64,000 bases of DNA from Campylobacter sp. RM12651 (GTDB lineage: Bacteria > Campylobacterota > Campylobacteria > Campylobacterales > Campylobacteraceae). The stretch covers positions 930,001-994,000 of the forward strand of contig NZ_CP059600.1 in NCBI RefSeq assembly GCF_022369475.1. Direction: 5' to 3'. Both the position numbers and the translations under genes were made by a program. Below are positions 46,079 to 54,917 of the stretch, in pieces (the stretch's first letter is position 1; the number at the start of each line of letters is the position of its first letter). The notes under the pieces were generated by a model, which ran no database searches, was not told where the DNA came from, and saw only the letters and a program-made list of their open reading frames with translations.

Positions 46079-46795
46079 TTAATTATCTAAATCGTATTTT
46101 TGTAATAATTTTACATAAGTTCCGTTGTCTTTTAGAATTTTTAAGGCATTATTAAAATCATCTTTTAATTTTGTATTACCTTTGGCAAATGCAAAACTCA
46201 CTCCATCACCTAAAATTGGTGTTTTAGCAAATACGCTAAGTTCAGGATAAGTATTAATATAGCCTTTAGCCACAGCAGCGTCTAATACAAAACCATCTAT
46301 TTTTTTATTAACCGTTGCTAAAACAAAAACTATTAATTCAGAATTTAAATATGGTTTTACGCCTTTAATTTTACTAACTTCATCAGCTTGTAAAGTGCCT
46401 AATTGAGCTCCTAATTTAGCCCCTTTTGATAAATCTTCTAAAGAATTTATATTAGTATTTTCTTTTAATTTAACATAATAATTTACCCCGTTATAATATG
46501 AATTAGAAAAATCAACACTTTTTGCTCTTTGTGGGGTTTCGTTCATTCCAGAAGCTATAACATCAATTTTCCCTGCTTTTAAAGCATTGATTAAACCATC
46601 AAATTCAATAGCAACAAATTCAACTTTAATATCTAGTATTTTTGCTATTTCTTCCACTAAATCCATATCAAATCCAACAATTTTACCATCTTTCATATAT
46701 TCAAATGGTGCATAACCTGGAGATGTTCCTACTTTTAAAATATCTTGAGCAAAAATTTGTGCAACTAGTGCAAAACCTAAAAATAACTTTTTCAT
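46079..46795 (-). CDS. Family-3 periplasmic amino-acid-binding protein (SBP-3), argG-linked
   Basis: 238 residues: signal peptide ending Ile-Phe-Ala before Gln17, then the bacterial family-3 solute-binding fold with VGTSPGYAPFEYMKDGKIVGFD, DVIASGMNETPQRAKSVDFS and SFAFAKGNTKLKDDFN. Delivers a polar amino acid to an ABC permease not found here. Position nine bases before argG and after an Arg-ending leader ORF suggests arginine or a related amino acid, but specificity is not shown. Paralogue of the next two genes and the most diverged of the three. Confidence 0.85.
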   Translation of the reverse strand: MKKLFLGFALVAQIFAQDILKVGTSPGYAPFEYMKDGKIVGFDMDLVEEIAKILDIKVEFVAIEFDGLINALKAGKIDVIASGMNETPQRAKSVDFSNSYYNGVNYYVKLKENTNINSLEDLSKGAKLGAQLGTLQADEVSKIKGVKPYLNSELIVFVLATVNKKIDGFVLDAAVAKGYINTYPELSVFAKTPILGDGVSFAFAKGNTKLKDDFNNALKILKDNGTYVKLLQKYDLDN

Positions 46796-46934
46796 AATTA
46801 ATCCTTTTAATAAAAATAAATAACTAAATTGCTTAGAGCAAAAAACTAAAATAACCTAAATAACAATGATAAAACTAACAATAATAAAAATTAACAATGA
46901 TAAAATCTGGGAAATTAAAAAATAGTAGTAAGCA

Positions 46935-46976
46935 TCAACGAAGTCTTAAAAATAATTTAGCAACACTCTTTTGCAT
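46935..46976 (-). CDS. Leader ORF 1 (13 residues, ends Leu-Arg-Leu-Arg)
   Basis: MQKSVAKLFLRLR, with a perfect AAAGGAGA ribosome binding site five bases before the ATG, far stronger than most genes here. It ends about 140 bases upstream of the SBP-argG operon. The last codons are AGA-CTT-CGT-TGA, two Arg of the final three sense codons. A translated leader controlling the operon by arginine supply is a reasonable inference; I did not find a clear alternative hairpin pair. Confidence 0.5.
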   Translation of the reverse strand: MQKSVAKLFLRLR

Positions 46977-47046
46977 TTTTTCTCCTTTAAAATAATTTAA
47001 ATAATAATATCAATATTTTTTGTTAATGATAATAAAAAATTATTTT

Positions 47047-47087
47047 TTTTGTTAATTTCGTTACGATTTGTAACAAAATTAACAAAA
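47047..47087. promoter_or_regulatory. Long palindrome with GTTAC-N5-GTAAC core
   Basis: Arms TTTTGTTAATTT and AAATTAACAAAA (12 bp) and inner arms GTTAC / GTAAC (5 bp) around a 5-base centre, with one mismatch between the two arm pairs. It lies 16 bases after the stop of the upstream SBP gene, so it may be that operon's terminator, but no T run follows on the minus strand. The core equals the palindrome upstream of lctP, so an operator role is equally possible. Confidence 0.55.
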
Positions 47088-47103
47088 TTTGTATTAAAAA
47101 ATA

Positions 47104-47799
47104 TCACATTTCATATTTTTCTAATAATTTTTCATAAATTCCTTGACTTTTTACAATTTCTAAAGCCTTATTAAAATCATCTCTTAATTTAATATTACCT
47201 TTAGCAAATGCAAAGCTAGTGCCACTTTTTTCTTGTATATCTTTAAATATTTCAATTTCTTTATAGGTATTTAAGTATCCTCTAGCTACTAATTTATCAA
47301 CTATAACAGCATCTATTTTGCCATTTACTAATGCTAGGATTAGATTTGAAATTTCAGAATTTAAAAATGGTTTTGCCGAAGGAATTTCATTAAGCATTGC
47401 AGCTTGAATTGAACCTAATTGCACTCCTACTACTAAATTATTTAAATCTTTAATATCAGTTCTTGATTTTAATCTTAAAAAACAATTTGAACCAGTATAA
47501 TAAATATCACTAAACTCAACATTCTTTGCCCTTGCAGGAGTATTGCTAAGTCCTGAAGCTATCACATCAATTTTGCCTAATTTAACAGCACCCATTAAAG
47601 CATCAAAATCCATAGGAACAAATTCCACTTTAATATCCAATACTTTAGCTATTTCATTTACTAAATCTATATCAAAGCCAACGATTTTTTCATCTTTTAT
47701 ATATCCAAACGGAGCAAAACCAGGCGACATACCAACTTTAATTAAATCTTGTGCGAAAATTTGCATTACAAATGCTAATAAAATAATTAATTTTTTCAT
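47104..47799 (-). CDS. Family-3 periplasmic amino-acid-binding protein, second of a tandem pair
   Basis: 231 residues: signal peptide ending Gln-Ile-Phe-Ala, then SBP-3 blocks VGMSPGFAPFGYIKDEKIVGFD and DVIASGLSNTPARAKNVEFS. Nearly identical to the upstream copy in the first 65 residues, which points to recent duplication; differences gather in the second half. Starts nine bases after the upstream copy ends, so the two are co-transcribed. No permease or ATPase gene is in the window. Confidence 0.85.
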   Translation of the reverse strand: MKKLIILLAFVMQIFAQDLIKVGMSPGFAPFGYIKDEKIVGFDIDLVNEIAKVLDIKVEFVPMDFDALMGAVKLGKIDVIASGLSNTPARAKNVEFSDIYYTGSNCFLRLKSRTDIKDLNNLVVGVQLGSIQAAMLNEIPSAKPFLNSEISNLILALVNGKIDAVIVDKLVARGYLNTYKEIEIFKDIQEKSGTSFAFAKGNIKLRDDFNKALEIVKSQGIYEKLLEKYEM

Positions 47800-47808
47800 A
47801 ATTTTTCC

Positions 47809-48510
47809 TTATTCCATATCATATTTTTTTATTAAATTATCATAAATTCCACTATCTTTTATAATTTTAAGTGCCCTATTAAATTCATCTCTTAACTTTG
47901 TATTTCCTTTAGCAAAAGCAAAACTAAGACCATCAGTTTTTTCTTCAGTTTTCTTAAATACAACTAAATTTTTATAATTTCTTAAATATCCTTTGGCTAC
48001 AGTTTTATCTACTAAAACAGAATCAATTTTGCCACCAACTAATGCTAAAATTAAATTTGAAGTATCAGCATTTAAAAATGGTTTTACATCTTTAAATCTA
48101 GCTAATATATCAGCTTGAATTGAGCCTAATTGTGCTCCTATAGTAAGTCCATTAATTTCATTAATATCAGTTCTTGAAGATTGTTTTAAAAAATAATTAC
48201 TACTTATATAGTAAAAATCACTAAACTCAACGCTCTTAGCTCTTTCTGGTGTATTTCTAAGTCCTGAAGCTATCATATCAATTTTTTTAAGTTTTAAACC
48301 ACTTATTAAACCATCAAAATCCATAGGAACAAATTCCACTTTAATATCCAATATCTTAGCCATTTCATTTACTAAATCTATATCAAATCCATATGCTTTA
48401 CCATCTTTCATATATCCAAATGGTGCATATGCTGGGTCAATTCCAACTTTAATCAAATCTTGTGCGAAAATTTGCATTACAAATGCTAATAAAATAATAA
48501 ATTTTTTCAT
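47809..48510 (-). CDS. Family-3 periplasmic amino-acid-binding protein, first of a tandem pair
   Basis: 233 residues: signal peptide, then VGIDPAYAPFGYMKDGKAYGFD, MIASGLRNTPERAKSVEFS and SFAFAKGNTKLRDEFN. First gene of the tandem SBP operon, about 140 bases downstream of leader ORF 2. The ligand residues around FGYM differ slightly among the three copies, so they may bind different amino acids. Confidence 0.85.
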   Translation of the reverse strand: MKKFIILLAFVMQIFAQDLIKVGIDPAYAPFGYMKDGKAYGFDIDLVNEMAKILDIKVEFVPMDFDGLISGLKLKKIDMIASGLRNTPERAKSVEFSDFYYISSNYFLKQSSRTDINEINGLTIGAQLGSIQADILARFKDVKPFLNADTSNLILALVGGKIDSVLVDKTVAKGYLRNYKNLVVFKKTEEKTDGLSFAFAKGNTKLRDEFNRALKIIKDSGIYDNLIKKYDME

Positions 48511-48649
48511 AATTTTTCCTTTAAAAACAATAAAACAAATTTATTTTCAAGCAAATAAAATAAAGCTATAAAGCTTAAAATGCTAAAAATAAAAAACTAA
48601 AAAAATAAACAATAATAAAAATTGGGAAATTAAAAAATAAGAGTAAGGG

Positions 48650-48703
48650 TCAATGGGCTTTAGTGAATAATACAAAAGAATTTAGATTGTTACAATTTAA
48701 CAT
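48650..48703 (-). CDS. Leader ORF 2 (17 residues) upstream of the tandem SBP genes
   Basis: MLNCNNLNSFVLFTKAH with ribosome binding site AAAGGAGA five bases before the ATG, the same signal and spacing as leader ORF 1. Followed by the shared TTTTTTAATTTCCCA stretch and then the first SBP gene. It is Asn-rich (four Asn) with one Cys and ends Thr-Lys-Ala-His. A regulatory leader is inferred from its position, strong ribosome binding site and the parallel with leader ORF 1. Confidence 0.45.
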   Translation of the reverse strand: MLNCNNLNSFVLFTKAH

Positions 48704-48793
48704 TTTATCTCCTTTAAATTTTTTTGCAAAATATATCATAAAATAGCAAATAATATTAATTATTTATAAAAAAATATTATTTGCTTTTAAATT

Positions 48794-49258
48794 TTATACT
48801 TTTTTGAAGAGTTTTAAGAGTTTTAACGTTAATTTTTTTAATATACTAGATTTTTGCGAAGCTAAATATTCAGCAATTTCAGTTCTTCCAAACATTAAAG
48901 CAAATGTGTAAGGAGTCATTCCTAAACCATTGTTTTCATCAATATTTGCTCCGTTTTCTACTAGCAGTTTTACGATATTTAAATAACCTTTAAAGCAAAC
49001 TCCAGCTAGTGGAGTTTGACCTTTATCATTTTTCATATCAACACTTGCACCATTGCTAATAAGCATTTGAGCGCATTCGTAAGAGCCGTTATAACAAGCC
49101 AACATTAAAAGTGTGTTTCCACGATGGTCTTTAAAATCAACATTAAATCCTGCCTTTATCATGTTAAGGAGAGTGTTGTAATCATTATTTCTTGCAAAAT
49201 CCAACGCCATTTTACATAATTCATCGTATCTTGCTAATTCGGCACTACTTAATTGCAT
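48794..49258 (-). CDS. Ankyrin-repeat protein, catalase partner (Cj1386-like)
   Basis: 154 residues with three to four ankyrin repeats: FKDHRGNTLLMLACYNGSYECAQ, MKNDKGQTPLAGVCFKGYLNIVK, ENNGLGMTPYTFALMFGRTEIAE. No signal peptide. In C. jejuni the ankyrin protein beside katA (Cj1386) is needed for full catalase activity, probably by haem delivery. The same gene order here, one base after katA, supports the same job. Confidence 0.85.
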   Translation of the reverse strand: MQLSSAELARYDELCKMALDFARNNDYNTLLNMIKAGFNVDFKDHRGNTLLMLACYNGSYECAQMLISNGASVDMKNDKGQTPLAGVCFKGYLNIVKLLVENGANIDENNGLGMTPYTFALMFGRTEIAEYLASQKSSILKKLTLKLLKLFKKV

Positions 49259-49259
49259 T

Positions 49260-50687
49260 TTATTTTCCTAAAGCTTTTCTTACGCCATTTGCATATTCAG
49301 GGCTAATTTTTTCAAAATGTGCTAGAGCTTTTGCAATGATTTCATCTTTTACACCATCAAAACTTGCTGCTAGATTTTTATATAGTCTTTCTTTTTCATC
49401 AGCAGGTAAGATATTAAATAGATTTCTTGGTTGTGTATAAAAATCATTATCAAGCGGAGCATATCTAGCTGCACTATTACCTATTGCCAAATCAGGCTCA
49501 AGATATTTAGCATTTTCACTTGCACCACCTAAAGTATTTGGCTCATAATAAGCACCATTAGATAAATTATCACCTATACCAAAATTCATAGCACCTGCAA
49601 CATTATATGTGCTAACTTCATTTCTAGCTCTATTTACAGGTAATTGATGATAGTTTGCACCAATTCTGTATCTTTGTGCGTCAGGATAGCTAAAAATTCT
49701 AGCTTGAAGCATTTTATCAGGACTAAAGCTTATACCTGGAACAATATTGCTTGGGCTAAATGCAGCTTGCTCTACTTCATTAAAGTAATTTTGTGGATTG
49801 CGATTTAATATCATTTCTCCAACTTCAATTAACGGAACAATGCTATGAGGCCATACTTTTGTTAAATCAAATGGATTAAATCCAAGTTTTTCAACTTCGT
49901 TTTCTGCAAGGATTTGAACTTTTACGCTCCAAACAGGGAAATTTCCTTTTTCAATATTCTCGTATAAATCTCTTTGATGAGATTCTCTATCTTTTGCTAT
50001 GATTTTTTCTGCTTCTTCATTTGTTAAGCACTTAATTCCTTGTTTGGTTTTAAAGTGAAATTTAACCCAAAATCTTTCATTTTTATCATTAATAAATGAA
50101 TAAGTATGAGAACCATATCCATTCATATGACGATATGATGCAGGAATTCCTCTATCACTCATAAGAATTGTTACTTGATGTAGTGCTTCAGGAGTTAAAG
50201 TCCAAAAATCCCACGCCGCATTATTACTTCTTAAATGAGTTCTTGGGTCTCTTTTTTGAGTATGAATAAAATCAGGGAATTTGTAAGCATCTCTTAAGAA
50301 AAATGTAGGAGTATTATTACCTACTAAATCCCAAATACCTTCTTTTGTGTAAAACTTAATCGCAAAACCACGAACATCTCTTTCAGCATCAGCTGCACCT
50401 GCTTCACCTGCAACTGTTGAAAAGCGTAAGAAAAGTGGAGTAACTTCACCCTTAGCAAAAACTTTTGCTTTTGTATATTTGCTAATATCTTGTGTTATTC
50501 TTAATTCTCCATAAGCTCCACTTCCTTTTGCATGAACTGCACGCTCTGGAATTCTTTCTCTATTTTGATGAGCAAGTTTTTCAATCAATTGATAATCTTG
50601 CATTAAAAGCGGTCCCATTGCACCTGCACTAAGTGAGTTTTGATTTGAACCTATTGGGTTACCAAAATCCGTTGTTAATTGTTTCAT
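49260..50687 (-). CDS. katA: Catalase
   Basis: Mono-functional haem catalase of the small-subunit clade, 475 residues. Active-site His52 in [13 protein letters not shown], the Asn in [14 protein letters not shown], and proximal Tyr in [14 protein letters not shown] are present. Ribosome binding site AAAGGAG. It is first in a katA-ankyrin operon. Its upstream 110 bases contain a 10-bp inverted repeat that could be a PerR-type operator. Confidence 0.96.
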   Translation of the reverse strand: MKQLTTDFGNPIGSNQNSLSAGAMGPLLMQDYQLIEKLAHQNRERIPERAVHAKGSGAYGELRITQDISKYTKAKVFAKGEVTPLFLRFSTVAGEAGAADAERDVRGFAIKFYTKEGIWDLVGNNTPTFFLRDAYKFPDFIHTQKRDPRTHLRSNNAAWDFWTLTPEALHQVTILMSDRGIPASYRHMNGYGSHTYSFINDKNERFWVKFHFKTKQGIKCLTNEEAEKIIAKDRESHQRDLYENIEKGNFPVWSVKVQILAENEVEKLGFNPFDLTKVWPHSIVPLIEVGEMILNRNPQNYFNEVEQAAFSPSNIVPGISFSPDKMLQARIFSYPDAQRYRIGANYHQLPVNRARNEVSTYNVAGAMNFGIGDNLSNGAYYEPNTLGGASENAKYLEPDLAIGNSAARYAPLDNDFYTQPRNLFNILPADEKERLYKNLAASFDGVKDEIIAKALAHFEKISPEYANGVRKALGK

Positions 50688-50730
50688 TATATCTCCTTTT
50701 AAAAATGTGAAGTAATAATAAATAAGATAG

Positions 50731-50763
50731 GATAATAATTGGTAAATAATAAAAATTATTATC
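50731..50763. promoter_or_regulatory. Inverted repeat between murF-like gene and katA
   Basis: GATAATAATT (50731-50740) and its exact complement AATTATTATC (50754-50763), 13-base spacer, 44 bases upstream of the katA start. Either a terminator for the murF-like gene or an A/T-rich PerR/Fur-type control site for katA, which in C. jejuni is PerR-controlled. Confidence 0.4.
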
Positions 50764-50797
50764 TAAAAAATTTTTTAGCTAATAATTTTATTCTATT

Positions 50798-52198
50798 TTA
50801 TATGAAATTAGGAGCGTCATTTGAGAATATTATTAAATCCTTTTCTTTAGTTTCATTAGCTAAAGTTTCAATTAATTTTGCTTTATCTTTTAGAATGATT
50901 TTTTTAATTTTTAAATTCTCATCATATATTCTAGCATTAGTCTCGCTTGTAATAATTGCTAAATCAAAACATTCATTAATTACTTCGCATAGTTTTTTGT
51001 TTAACTCTTCACTTGCTTCAATTATCCCTGGACTAACTAAGACTTTTTTGCCTAAATTATAATCTTTAATTATTCTATAGCTATCACTCATACCATCATA
51101 ATTACCATTAAACCCATCATCAATTATAAATTTTGGCTCACGAGAGATGATTTGTAATCTATGTTCTGTAGCTTTTAAATTAGCTATTTCTTTGCTAATT
51201 TGCTCGTAATTTAAACCTAAAGCCTTAGCTAGGTAAATACAAGCACATAAATTACTAGCATTAAAACTACCTAATAAATTAGCAAAATACTTTTCATCAT
51301 TGCATGTAAAACTAAGCCCATCTAAACTAGCTTTTATCTCACTTAAAGCACTATCATAGCTAAAGCTCTCACCTACACTACTATGAGTAATTGCTAATTC
51401 TAATCTAGTGCTTTTTAGGGCTTCTTTTTTAACTTCTTTAGTATTTTCTATATTTTTAAAATATTCTAAATGGGCTGTGCCAATTTGTCCTATTGTTACA
51501 TAATGTGGGCGGACTAATTTTGTGATTTCTTCTATATCGCCCTTTTTTCTAGCACCTGCTTCTATTATTAATAAATTTGTATTTGTGTCTAGGTTTTCAT
51601 TAATATCTTTAATAAGCCCTAAAAGAGTGTTAATACTACCTTTAGCATAATGAATTTTAAAATAGTTTTGAGTAATACTAGCTAGGTAATGTTTGATACT
51701 TGTTTTACCATAACTTGCAGTGATTAATACTACTTTACAATCTTTTAAATTGCTTATTTTGTTGTAAGCTTTATCATAAAAACTCTTATTTACAAAATAC
51801 TCACAAATATACGAAAGTAAAAATGCAAAAATTATAATATCTAAGGTATGTGGGTCAAGTTTGCAATAAAAATGAATTGGGGTAAATACAAAAGCACCTA
51901 ATAAATTAAATAAAAATAATCTCTTAATCCTAGCTGTAAATACTAAAGGTTTATCAATATTTTTTGCTAAAAAAATTAAAGCTAAAAGATAAATTATAGC
52001 CACTCCTAAGGCTAAAAAATGATTAATATCACAAGTAATTACATAGAGTAAAAATGGTGCTATTAGATAATAAAAATGCCAACGCTTTTTAGAAAAATTA
52101 AATAAAACTCTTTTAAATTTATAATTATTTAACTGCAATACCAAAGCTAAATAATAAAGCATCAAAAAAGAAAACGCAAAAGAAACTATATAAATCAT
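50798..52198 (-). CDS. murF: MurF-like Mur ligase with N-terminal membrane domain
   Basis: 466 residues. Residues 1 to about 135 hold four to five membrane segments instead of the usual MurF N-domain. Then come the ATP-binding Mur ligase centre, P-loop TASYGKTSIKH (160-170, Gly-Lys-Thr-Ser), KGSINTLLGLI, IIEAGARKKGDIEEI, the FNASNLCACIYLA Asn block, and a C-terminal ligase domain with IDDGFNGNYDGM. It adds D-Ala-D-Ala to the UDP-MurNAc tripeptide in MurF. As I recall, Campylobacter MurF has this membrane form. Overlaps the next gene, which looks like the missing N-domain. Confidence 0.8.
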   Translation of the reverse strand: MIYIVSFAFSFLMLYYLALVLQLNNYKFKRVLFNFSKKRWHFYYLIAPFLLYVITCDINHFLALGVAIIYLLALIFLAKNIDKPLVFTARIKRLFLFNLLGAFVFTPIHFYCKLDPHTLDIIIFAFLLSYICEYFVNKSFYDKAYNKISNLKDCKVVLITASYGKTSIKHYLASITQNYFKIHYAKGSINTLLGLIKDINENLDTNTNLLIIEAGARKKGDIEEITKLVRPHYVTIGQIGTAHLEYFKNIENTKEVKKEALKSTRLELAITHSSVGESFSYDSALSEIKASLDGLSFTCNDEKYFANLLGSFNASNLCACIYLAKALGLNYEQISKEIANLKATEHRLQIISREPKFIIDDGFNGNYDGMSDSYRIIKDYNLGKKVLVSPGIIEASEELNKKLCEVINECFDLAIITSETNARIYDENLKIKKIILKDKAKLIETLANETKEKDLIIFSNDAPNFI

Positions 52199-53034
52199 AA
52201 AAATAACCCTTCGTTAAATACATTTAATTCATTAATAAATTTATTTTTATCGCCTTTATATAACATATAAGTATGATTTTTTATTTCGGTGATTTCAAAT
52301 AAATTTAAATGTTTTTTGATTTCGCTAATGATTAATTCGTTATTTTCAAAAAACACAACCTTAGAGCCTTCGCTCATTTTGACTATTTCATTATTATCAT
52401 TTAAAAATATAAAATCTAATAATTTAAGATTTGAATAATTGATATTTAGTTCTTTAAATACATTGATTTTCGCAAATTGTTCTGTAAATATTATAGGTAT
52501 AAAAACATTGTAATAATACTCATCATTTAATATTAAATCTTGATAAAAAAAACTAGAGCGTTTAATAATTTCATAAGAATACTTTACATTTTCATAGCTT
52601 AAGCTTAATTTATCTAAATATTCCTTGCTTGAGCAAAAGATTAAGTTATTTTTTAAAATATTTTCAAAATCATAAAATAAGTCATTTTTTAAAGTAGTAA
52701 TATTTAGCCTATTTAAACATTCTATGCTTAATTCATCTAATAAAACCACCCTTTTATCAATTGAATAAAAGGCAAGCAATCTTGTTAAAGCAAATTCAAA
52801 ATCATTTATTTTTAAAAATGCTACTTCTTTATCACTAATTGATAAATCCTTAGTGCTAATTATTGCATAAGCACCTTTTTTAATAGCTTCATTTGCCAAT
52901 GCTTGTTTATCAGTAAAAAACGCACTAGCATTAGTAACGCTATTTAAATTAAGGCAAAAATCTTTAAGCCTAGAAACACTAGGCTTATTAATAATTTTTG
53001 CATTAATTAATTCTGAAAAATTAGTTATTTCCAA
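52195..53034 (-). CDS. Protein with Mur-ligase N-terminal-domain-like start, coupled to murF
   Basis: 279 residues, no membrane segment. The first 90 residues (LNLNSVTNASAFFTDKQ, then NEAIKKGAYAIIS, then FALTRLLAFY) follow the pattern of the substrate-binding N-domain of MurE/MurF: ligand loop, AIxxGAxAII strand, and helix before the ATPase domain. The remaining 190 residues are Asn/Tyr/Leu-rich without a recognised fold. Its stop overlaps the murF start by four bases. It may supply in trans the N-domain absent from the membrane-anchored MurF. Inference only. Confidence 0.5.
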   Translation of the reverse strand: MEITNFSELINAKIINKPSVSRLKDFCLNLNSVTNASAFFTDKQALANEAIKKGAYAIISTKDLSISDKEVAFLKINDFEFALTRLLAFYSIDKRVVLLDELSIECLNRLNITTLKNDLFYDFENILKNNLIFCSSKEYLDKLSLSYENVKYSYEIIKRSSFFYQDLILNDEYYYNVFIPIIFTEQFAKINVFKELNINYSNLKLLDFIFLNDNNEIVKMSEGSKVVFFENNELIISEIKKHLNLFEITEIKNHTYMLYKGDKNKFINELNVFNEGLFL

Positions 53035-53037
53035 TTT

Positions 53038-54909
53038 TTATCCAATCACAGCACCATTTTCACATTTAGTAAGCGGTGTTAATAAAACTAAGCTTTCATC
53101 TGAATTTTTAGCACTTAAAATCATACCTTCACTTAAATGCTTAAATACTTTTCTACTCTCTAAATTAGCAAGTAAAATAATTTGTTTGCCAACTAAATCT
53201 TTAGCATTATAATATTTAGCAATTCCGCTTAAAACTTGTCTTTTTTCAGTTCCTAAATCAAGTTGGAATTTTAATAATTTCTCACTACCTTCTACATTTT
53301 CACATTCTAAGACGGTTGCTACTTGCATTTTGATTTTTGCAAAATCATCAATTTTGATTTTTGGCTCTTTTAATTCTTTTTTTACTTCTTCTTTGCTTTC
53401 AATTTTAAGCTCAACTCTTGAGAATAAATGTTCGCATTCGTTTAAATTAAATTCTTTTTGTAAATTAAACATATCGTTATATGTTTTAGTATCAATATTT
53501 ACTCCTAAAGCATTAGCTATTTTTGTACTAGCTTTTGGCATAACAGGACTTAATAAAATACTAGCATTTTTTAAAATGTTAAAAATTACTGCTAATAAGC
53601 TTTGAGTTTGTTTGCTTTCGTTGTTTTTCATCATAGTCCAAGGCTCATATTTTGAAACCATCGCATTTGCTATACTTAAAGCTTTCATAATTTCGCTTAT
53701 ATATTCATTCATTCTAAGCTCATTTATAGCATTTATACTTGCTTTAAAATATTCATTTGCTTTATTTAATTCTTCGCTAAATCCTGATTCAAATTCCACT
53801 TTTAAATCAAAATATTTTTTAGCCATTGATATGCTTCTGCTTAATAAATTACCTAATTCATTTACTAATTCAGCATTTATTTTATTAACCATTGCTAGTT
53901 TGCTAAAATCTCCATCATTTCCAAAAGGCATTTGAGATAATAAAAAATATCTTAAAGGCTCATTGCCAAATTCATTTTTAACATCAATAGGATTTATTAC
54001 ATTTCCTACACTTTTACTCATTTTTTCGCCTTCAACCGTCCACCAGCCGTGCGCTCCTATCATTTTAGGCAACTCTAAATCAAGGCTCATTAAAAAACAA
54101 GGCCAATAAATTGCGTGGAATTTTAAAATATCTTTACCAACTAATTGAATATTTGCAGGCCAAAAAGACATTTTTTCATCATTATCTAAATACCCTAAAG
54201 CACTCAAATAATTACTCAAGGCATCAAGCCATACATAAACTATATGCTTACTATCATTTAATTCGTCAGGTATTTTTATACCCCAAGAAAAGCTAGTTCT
54301 AGTTACCGATAAATCCCTTAAGCCTTGTTTTACGAATGCTATTACTTCGTTTTTTTTGCTAGCTGGCATAATGCAAGTAGGATTATCTTCATACCATTTT
54401 AATAATCTATCTTGGTATTTGCTTAATCTAAAAAAATAGCTTTCTTCTTTTAAAATTCTAGTAGGCTTTTTGCAATCAGGACATTTATCATTATCAAGTA
54501 ATTGAGTTTTTGTATGAAAAGTCTCGCAAGATACACAATAATGACCTTCGTATTCATCTTTATAAATATCGCCTTTTTCATACATTTTTAAAAAAATCTT
54601 ACGAACACAATTTTTATGATTTTCATCAGTTGTTCTAATAAAATAATCATTACTAATTTCAAGTTCAGCCCACAAATCTTTAAAACTTTTGCTAACTTTA
54701 TCAGCATAAGCTTTTGGACTTTCGTTGTTTTTGATAGCGCTTTCTTCTATTTTTTGACCATGCTCATCAGTGCCTGTTAAAAAGAAAGTCTCATCTCCTT
54801 TAAGTCTAGCAAATCTAGCAAGCGTATCAGCAATTATAGTAGTATATGCGTGACCTATATGAGCTTTGTCATTTACATAATAAATTGGAGTTGTAATATA
54901 TGTTTTCAT
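53038..54909 (-). CDS. metG: Methionyl-tRNA synthetase
   Basis: 623 residues: class I HIGH motif (17-20), knuckle Cys in CVSCETFHTKTQLLDNDKC, WGIKIP, KMSKS with SVGNVI, and a C-terminal tRNA-binding EMAP-like domain (about 520-623) with KIDDFAKIKMQVATVLECE. Full-length dimer-type enzyme. Ends three bases before the murF-linked gene. Confidence 0.96.
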   Translation of the reverse strand: MKTYITTPIYYVNDKAHIGHAYTTIIADTLARFARLKGDETFFLTGTDEHGQKIEESAIKNNESPKAYADKVSKSFKDLWAELEISNDYFIRTTDENHKNCVRKIFLKMYEKGDIYKDEYEGHYCVSCETFHTKTQLLDNDKCPDCKKPTRILKEESYFFRLSKYQDRLLKWYEDNPTCIMPASKKNEVIAFVKQGLRDLSVTRTSFSWGIKIPDELNDSKHIVYVWLDALSNYLSALGYLDNDEKMSFWPANIQLVGKDILKFHAIYWPCFLMSLDLELPKMIGAHGWWTVEGEKMSKSVGNVINPIDVKNEFGNEPLRYFLLSQMPFGNDGDFSKLAMVNKINAELVNELGNLLSRSISMAKKYFDLKVEFESGFSEELNKANEYFKASINAINELRMNEYISEIMKALSIANAMVSKYEPWTMMKNNESKQTQSLLAVIFNILKNASILLSPVMPKASTKIANALGVNIDTKTYNDMFNLQKEFNLNECEHLFSRVELKIESKEEVKKELKEPKIKIDDFAKIKMQVATVLECENVEGSEKLLKFQLDLGTEKRQVLSGIAKYYNAKDLVGKQIILLANLESRKVFKHLSEGMILSAKNSDESLVLLTPLTKCENGAVIG

Positions 54910-54917
54910 CTAAATCC

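Larger units (their letters stand above)
46796..47103 (-). other. 308-base intergenic region with leader ORF and palindrome
   Basis: Lies between two SBP units. It contains a long palindrome (47047-47087), the promoter region, the leader ORF (46935-46976) and a run of loose ACAATGATAAAA-type repeats (about 46850-46910). The segment after the leader, including GGGAAATTAAAAAAT on the plus strand, is shared with the region upstream of the other SBP unit. Confidence 0.6.

Noticed and set aside
46850-46915. Repeats of ACAATGATAAAA type as a CRISPR-like array
   Set aside because: Units are short, irregular and A/T-rich without distinct spacers, and no cas genes are present.
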